The notes under the pieces were generated by a model, which saw only the letters and a program-made list of their open reading frames with translations, did not search any database and was not told where the DNA came from. From Seriola aureovittata (taxonomy: Eukaryota; Chordata; Actinopteri; Carangiformes; Carangidae): DNA of 64,000 nt. Shown here piece after piece: positions 60,821 through 64,000 of the stretch (positions within the stretch are counted from its first letter, which is position 1; each line of letters begins with the position of its first letter). The stretch lies in contig NC_079375.1 in NCBI RefSeq assembly GCF_021018895.1, positions 6,566,060-6,630,059 of the forward strand, written 5' to 3'. A program made the position numbers and the translations under genes.

Positions 60821-63800
60821 CTGGAAAACAGTCAAATGGTGCCACGTCTCAACATGCTGCAAGTACAGTCAAATACGACATGAACAATGGTTAAATCATT
60901 ATGTATGAACTACACCGAACATAACCTTTATTTCGGATGGCTATAAAACTGGGATTGAAAATATGAACGTTTCATTCAACAGTAAATCAAAACTATTCTG
61001 TTTAATTTTCAGTTTGTGTTACTAACAATCACTTTAATAGCTTGAAACACTGCTCTTCTTTTAATGGTGACTGGAAAAAAAAACCTGTCTCGTGCAGCAT
61101 TAAACAGAGTAAGCAGAAAAGGAAGGCAGCACATAAAAGAGAACTGAAATGAGGTCAGTCATTGCTGACCAGCCATGACAAAATAAATGTGTCAGTCCAG
61201 ACCTGCACAATCAATTTTGTATTATGCTGCATTGGGATTTTGGTTTCCATCTAATCTAAAATTAAGTGAAGGCATCACTGTACCACCATCCATTCATCCA
61301 TCCATTCATTGTTGACCTATCCCAGCATGCTTTGGGTGCAAGGCAAGCAAACACACTAGACAGGTCATGGCATAAAGACAGCACTGAAATCCTTCCTGCT
61401 GAAGTTTAAAACGATACATATGTTGCTTTAATATACCACTCGTGCAGTAAGATAATCTTGTTCTTCAAGTCGAGTAGAGTAACCGAGATGCACGTTTACA
61501 TTATTTCTGACTAGGAACAAGCAGTATTATGTGTTCAGGAGTGAACTGAAATTCAAAGATTTTAATTTGGAGTAATTTACACACTGACTGACATGTACTC
61601 ACCGAAAATAACTGCAGTCCATTTCTATTAAGTGAAAAGCCTTTAAAAGAGCACTTAGCACATTTAATCTCTGCATTGAAGCAGTAAAACAATAAAATAT
61701 ATTTTTTAGTACTATTAAAGACCAGGAGCCAACGTGCATTACTTTTTCTTGCCCCAGTCACTGTCTTTGAAACAGAAAGGTGAACTCAGGCCGTCTTACA
61801 ACCTGTTTCAGTGATGCCATGACACAAATTAATTACCAAGAATTCAAGTTCTTCTGAATGCACTCATGGTGCATGCAAATAGGAAATATCAACTAGCAAA
61901 CCACAGTCAGCAGAACACCAGATGACTGAGCTGCTGCACACTGATCTATCTACCTACACGTGCTTACTCACTTCCTGACAGCAGAGACATATTTAGATCA
62001 CAAAGCAGCTTTTAATCCAGTAGTTTGAAAAGACGAACTTGATCCTCTGTGTATATAGGTAGGCATCGTCCAGCAACAAAGAGCCTATTCAAACATTATC
62101 AAGAGCTCCAGACAAAGAATACAGAACAGGAAGAAGCATCATACATACGTGCAAAAACACTTACTGTCACATCAGTGACATTGAGGGCTGTGGACATCAT
62201 AAACATCATGACCATTTTAAAAGGATATTTCAATACTGCAAATTTCCACTACTGATATGCATCATTGTGGGGAACAGAAATGATGACATATGATTAGATA
62301 TGATTATTTATATATCATTTGACAAAAAGTATGGAACATACTTTGGATAGACAGCTCTCCCAGGAAACAGCAGTTCAGACTAGGAAAATCCTGATAACTT
62401 TAATCTATGGAAATACGGTACCAAAGAGACTGTCAAACATATTCACTAAACAGTGGGCAGCTTTATGTCATCCTGACCATCTTCCATCATCACAGCCACA
62501 GCAGACCAGTGACAATGGAAGGCAGTATCACTTACATTAGGACGGACAACTCACCGATGGGACAAAGTCAATATGGAGTACATAGGAGGCGTTTACATTG
62601 AAAGTCAGTGAAATACACTGCTGGACAAAACTGTTGCTAGAGTGAAAACATCTCTCTATGTAGTGTGGAAAAATCATAAAGGATCACGCAGTCTGTTTCA
62701 GTTTAAGGGAGCTCTCTGTGTCTGTGTCTACTTCTCTCTCCCCATCTCATACATACAGACACAAAAATCTCTCTGTTCAAGTTCAAAGGAAGGGGCCTGG
62801 CTGTACGAGCCGACAGTCTCCGCCACAGGACAGCAGAAACAACAGATGGCCACTCCTGTGAAGGCCTCCTCCCCCCACATCCGTCTATCCTCCTCCAACC
62901 CCCCCCCCTTTCTTCACTCTTCACATCCCCCCATCTGAATTTATCCCTGATCCCCCTCTTTCTCCTCGTAGCTGTGGCCTCCAACAAACCGTCATCCCCA
63001 ATCCTCATCTTCCCCCAGTAGTAGTACCATCTTTCTCTCCCACCTTCCTCTCTTGTCGCCCCCACCTTTTCCAACTCCGCTCTAGCGTGCTCTCCTCTGC
63101 GATATGTCTTTTCACCACTGCACATTTCTGGAAAACATACCCCCGGTGTCCTTGTCCTCTAAACCTTTTCTCCCTTTTCTCCTCCTCCCTTTTACCCCAG
63201 CTCTAGCAAAACCCTACATCACCCTCTTCTCCAAAACCGTGTCTGCCCCCATCCCTTATACTCACTCAACCCACATATTTCATCCTTTTCAACAGTCTTG
63301 CCATCCCAGCTCTCCACCATCAGAAGCTTTTTCCTCCTCCTCTTAGCCTCAACCTCTATCTCCATTAATGCTGCCGCCTTTTCATTTCATTCGCCCCGAC
63401 TGAGCTTTTCATCAGCTCTCTGCCATTCCCTCCACTTCATTTCCACTCTCTTCTCTCTGCCTATGGATTCCTTTCTCACCTAGGAAAAAAATGTTGTTGA
63501 CAGGGATTTCCCAAAAGGCCGAGGTGGTGCCTGACGTGGCAGCGTTCATGCAGCGAGTCAGAAGTTTACAGTGCTGTTGCCATTAAATTCCAATTTGAAT
63601 CAATGCATGAATCAATAATTAGCTATTACAGCATCACATTGTGATGTTTGGCCTACATTTTCCACAATAATAAAGCTGTGTACACACATAGCTTTAAGCA
63701 GGTTCAACTCAGGCAAGATATACCAGACAACTTACAGCCTCTATCATAACTTTCCTGTTCAAACAATAAATGATTTGCTTCATGTGTATAGGTGTCTATA

Positions 63801-64000
63801 GGTGTATCCTATAGTGTTTTCTAGAGAGGACAGACAGAATGTAACAGAATGTTTGGACAGCCTCTCTTCACTCCAGCATCAGCAAAATACTAAACCTGAA
63901 AAGTGTTTTTTCAAACACCGGCACACCAGCAAACTGACTGCTGTTTAAGCCAAAGTGTCCATATTTGTTTCACATACTGATACACGCTGTAAATGTGGAT
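60821..64000 (-). other. tesk2: Probable tesk2 intron, running off the window
   Basis: No exon matching the TESK glycine-rich loop (EKIGSGFFSEV type) was found on the minus strand. The stretch holds a short CATCCATTCAT tandem (about 61290) and a long C/T-rich tract (about 62860-63480). Other frames are short and resemble nothing. Confidence 0.55.
62860..63480 (+). repeat. Long polypyrimidine-rich tract
   Basis: About 600 nt on the plus strand is dominated by C and T (CCTCC, CTTCTC, TCTCC words), with few purine runs. On the tesk2 strand this is a purine-rich tract. Confidence 0.7.

Noticed and set aside
62703..63125. 140-codon minus-strand frame in the polypyrimidine tract
   Set aside because: R/G/E-rich composition follows from the purine-rich strand; it does not contain the TESK glycine-rich loop expected here.

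Overview
This window is vertebrate genomic DNA and almost certainly comes from a teleost fish. The evidence is long introns with canonical GT-AG boundaries, dense microsatellites, a Tc1-type transposon remnant, a tRNA-type SINE and several interspersed repeats familiar from teleosts, and two recognisable vertebrate genes (arhgap30 and tesk2). Every gene here is split, so each model was assembled by hand from splice sites, reading phase and family knowledge. In all six models the exon lengths sum to a whole number of codons.

Layout. (1) About 1-2374: no gene seen. (2) 2375-5362, minus: C2H2 zinc-finger gene A, 4 coding exons, 479 aa, four fingers. (3) 5363-9287: repeats, including one element nested inside another. 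(4) 9288-16986, minus: zinc-finger gene B. One N-terminal exon is followed by three separate two-finger exons that are phase-compatible and can be spliced in series (795 aa) or used as alternative ends. (5) 19694-21789, minus: zinc-finger gene C, 2 coding exons, 417 aa, four fingers. (6) 23091-32980, minus: arhgap30, 13 coding exons, 1310 aa, apparently complete. (7) 36350-38872, plus: zinc-finger gene D, 4 coding exons, 469 aa, three fingers. (8) 42456-60820, minus: tesk2, ten 3' coding exons (543 aa). The 5' exon(s) with the glycine-rich loop were not found and probably lie beyond the window. 60821-64000 would then be tesk2 intron.

How the genes relate. The four zinc-finger genes share one N-terminal module: a helix around K-A-A-V-A-E-I, an acidic V/M-[DE]-D step, an L-x-L-E segment and a coiled coil. 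It is encoded by a first exon that always ends in phase 1. They also share acidic linkers with SUMO-type motifs (I/V-K-x-E). They look like a local family made by tandem duplication, probably DNA-binding regulators, with arhgap30 lying inside the cluster. arhgap30 (Rho-family GTPase-activating protein) and tesk2 (cofilin kinase) both act on the actin cytoskeleton in their known families, but nothing here shows co-regulation.

Most interesting points: the serial two-finger exons of gene B; the shared N-terminal module; a GC-AG intron in arhgap30; three dinucleotide repeats lying directly against splice sites; a TTAA-flanked piggyBac-like MITE; a MITE nested in an older repeat; a Tc1 remnant inside gene B; and a degenerate telomere-like array beside a CAG run.
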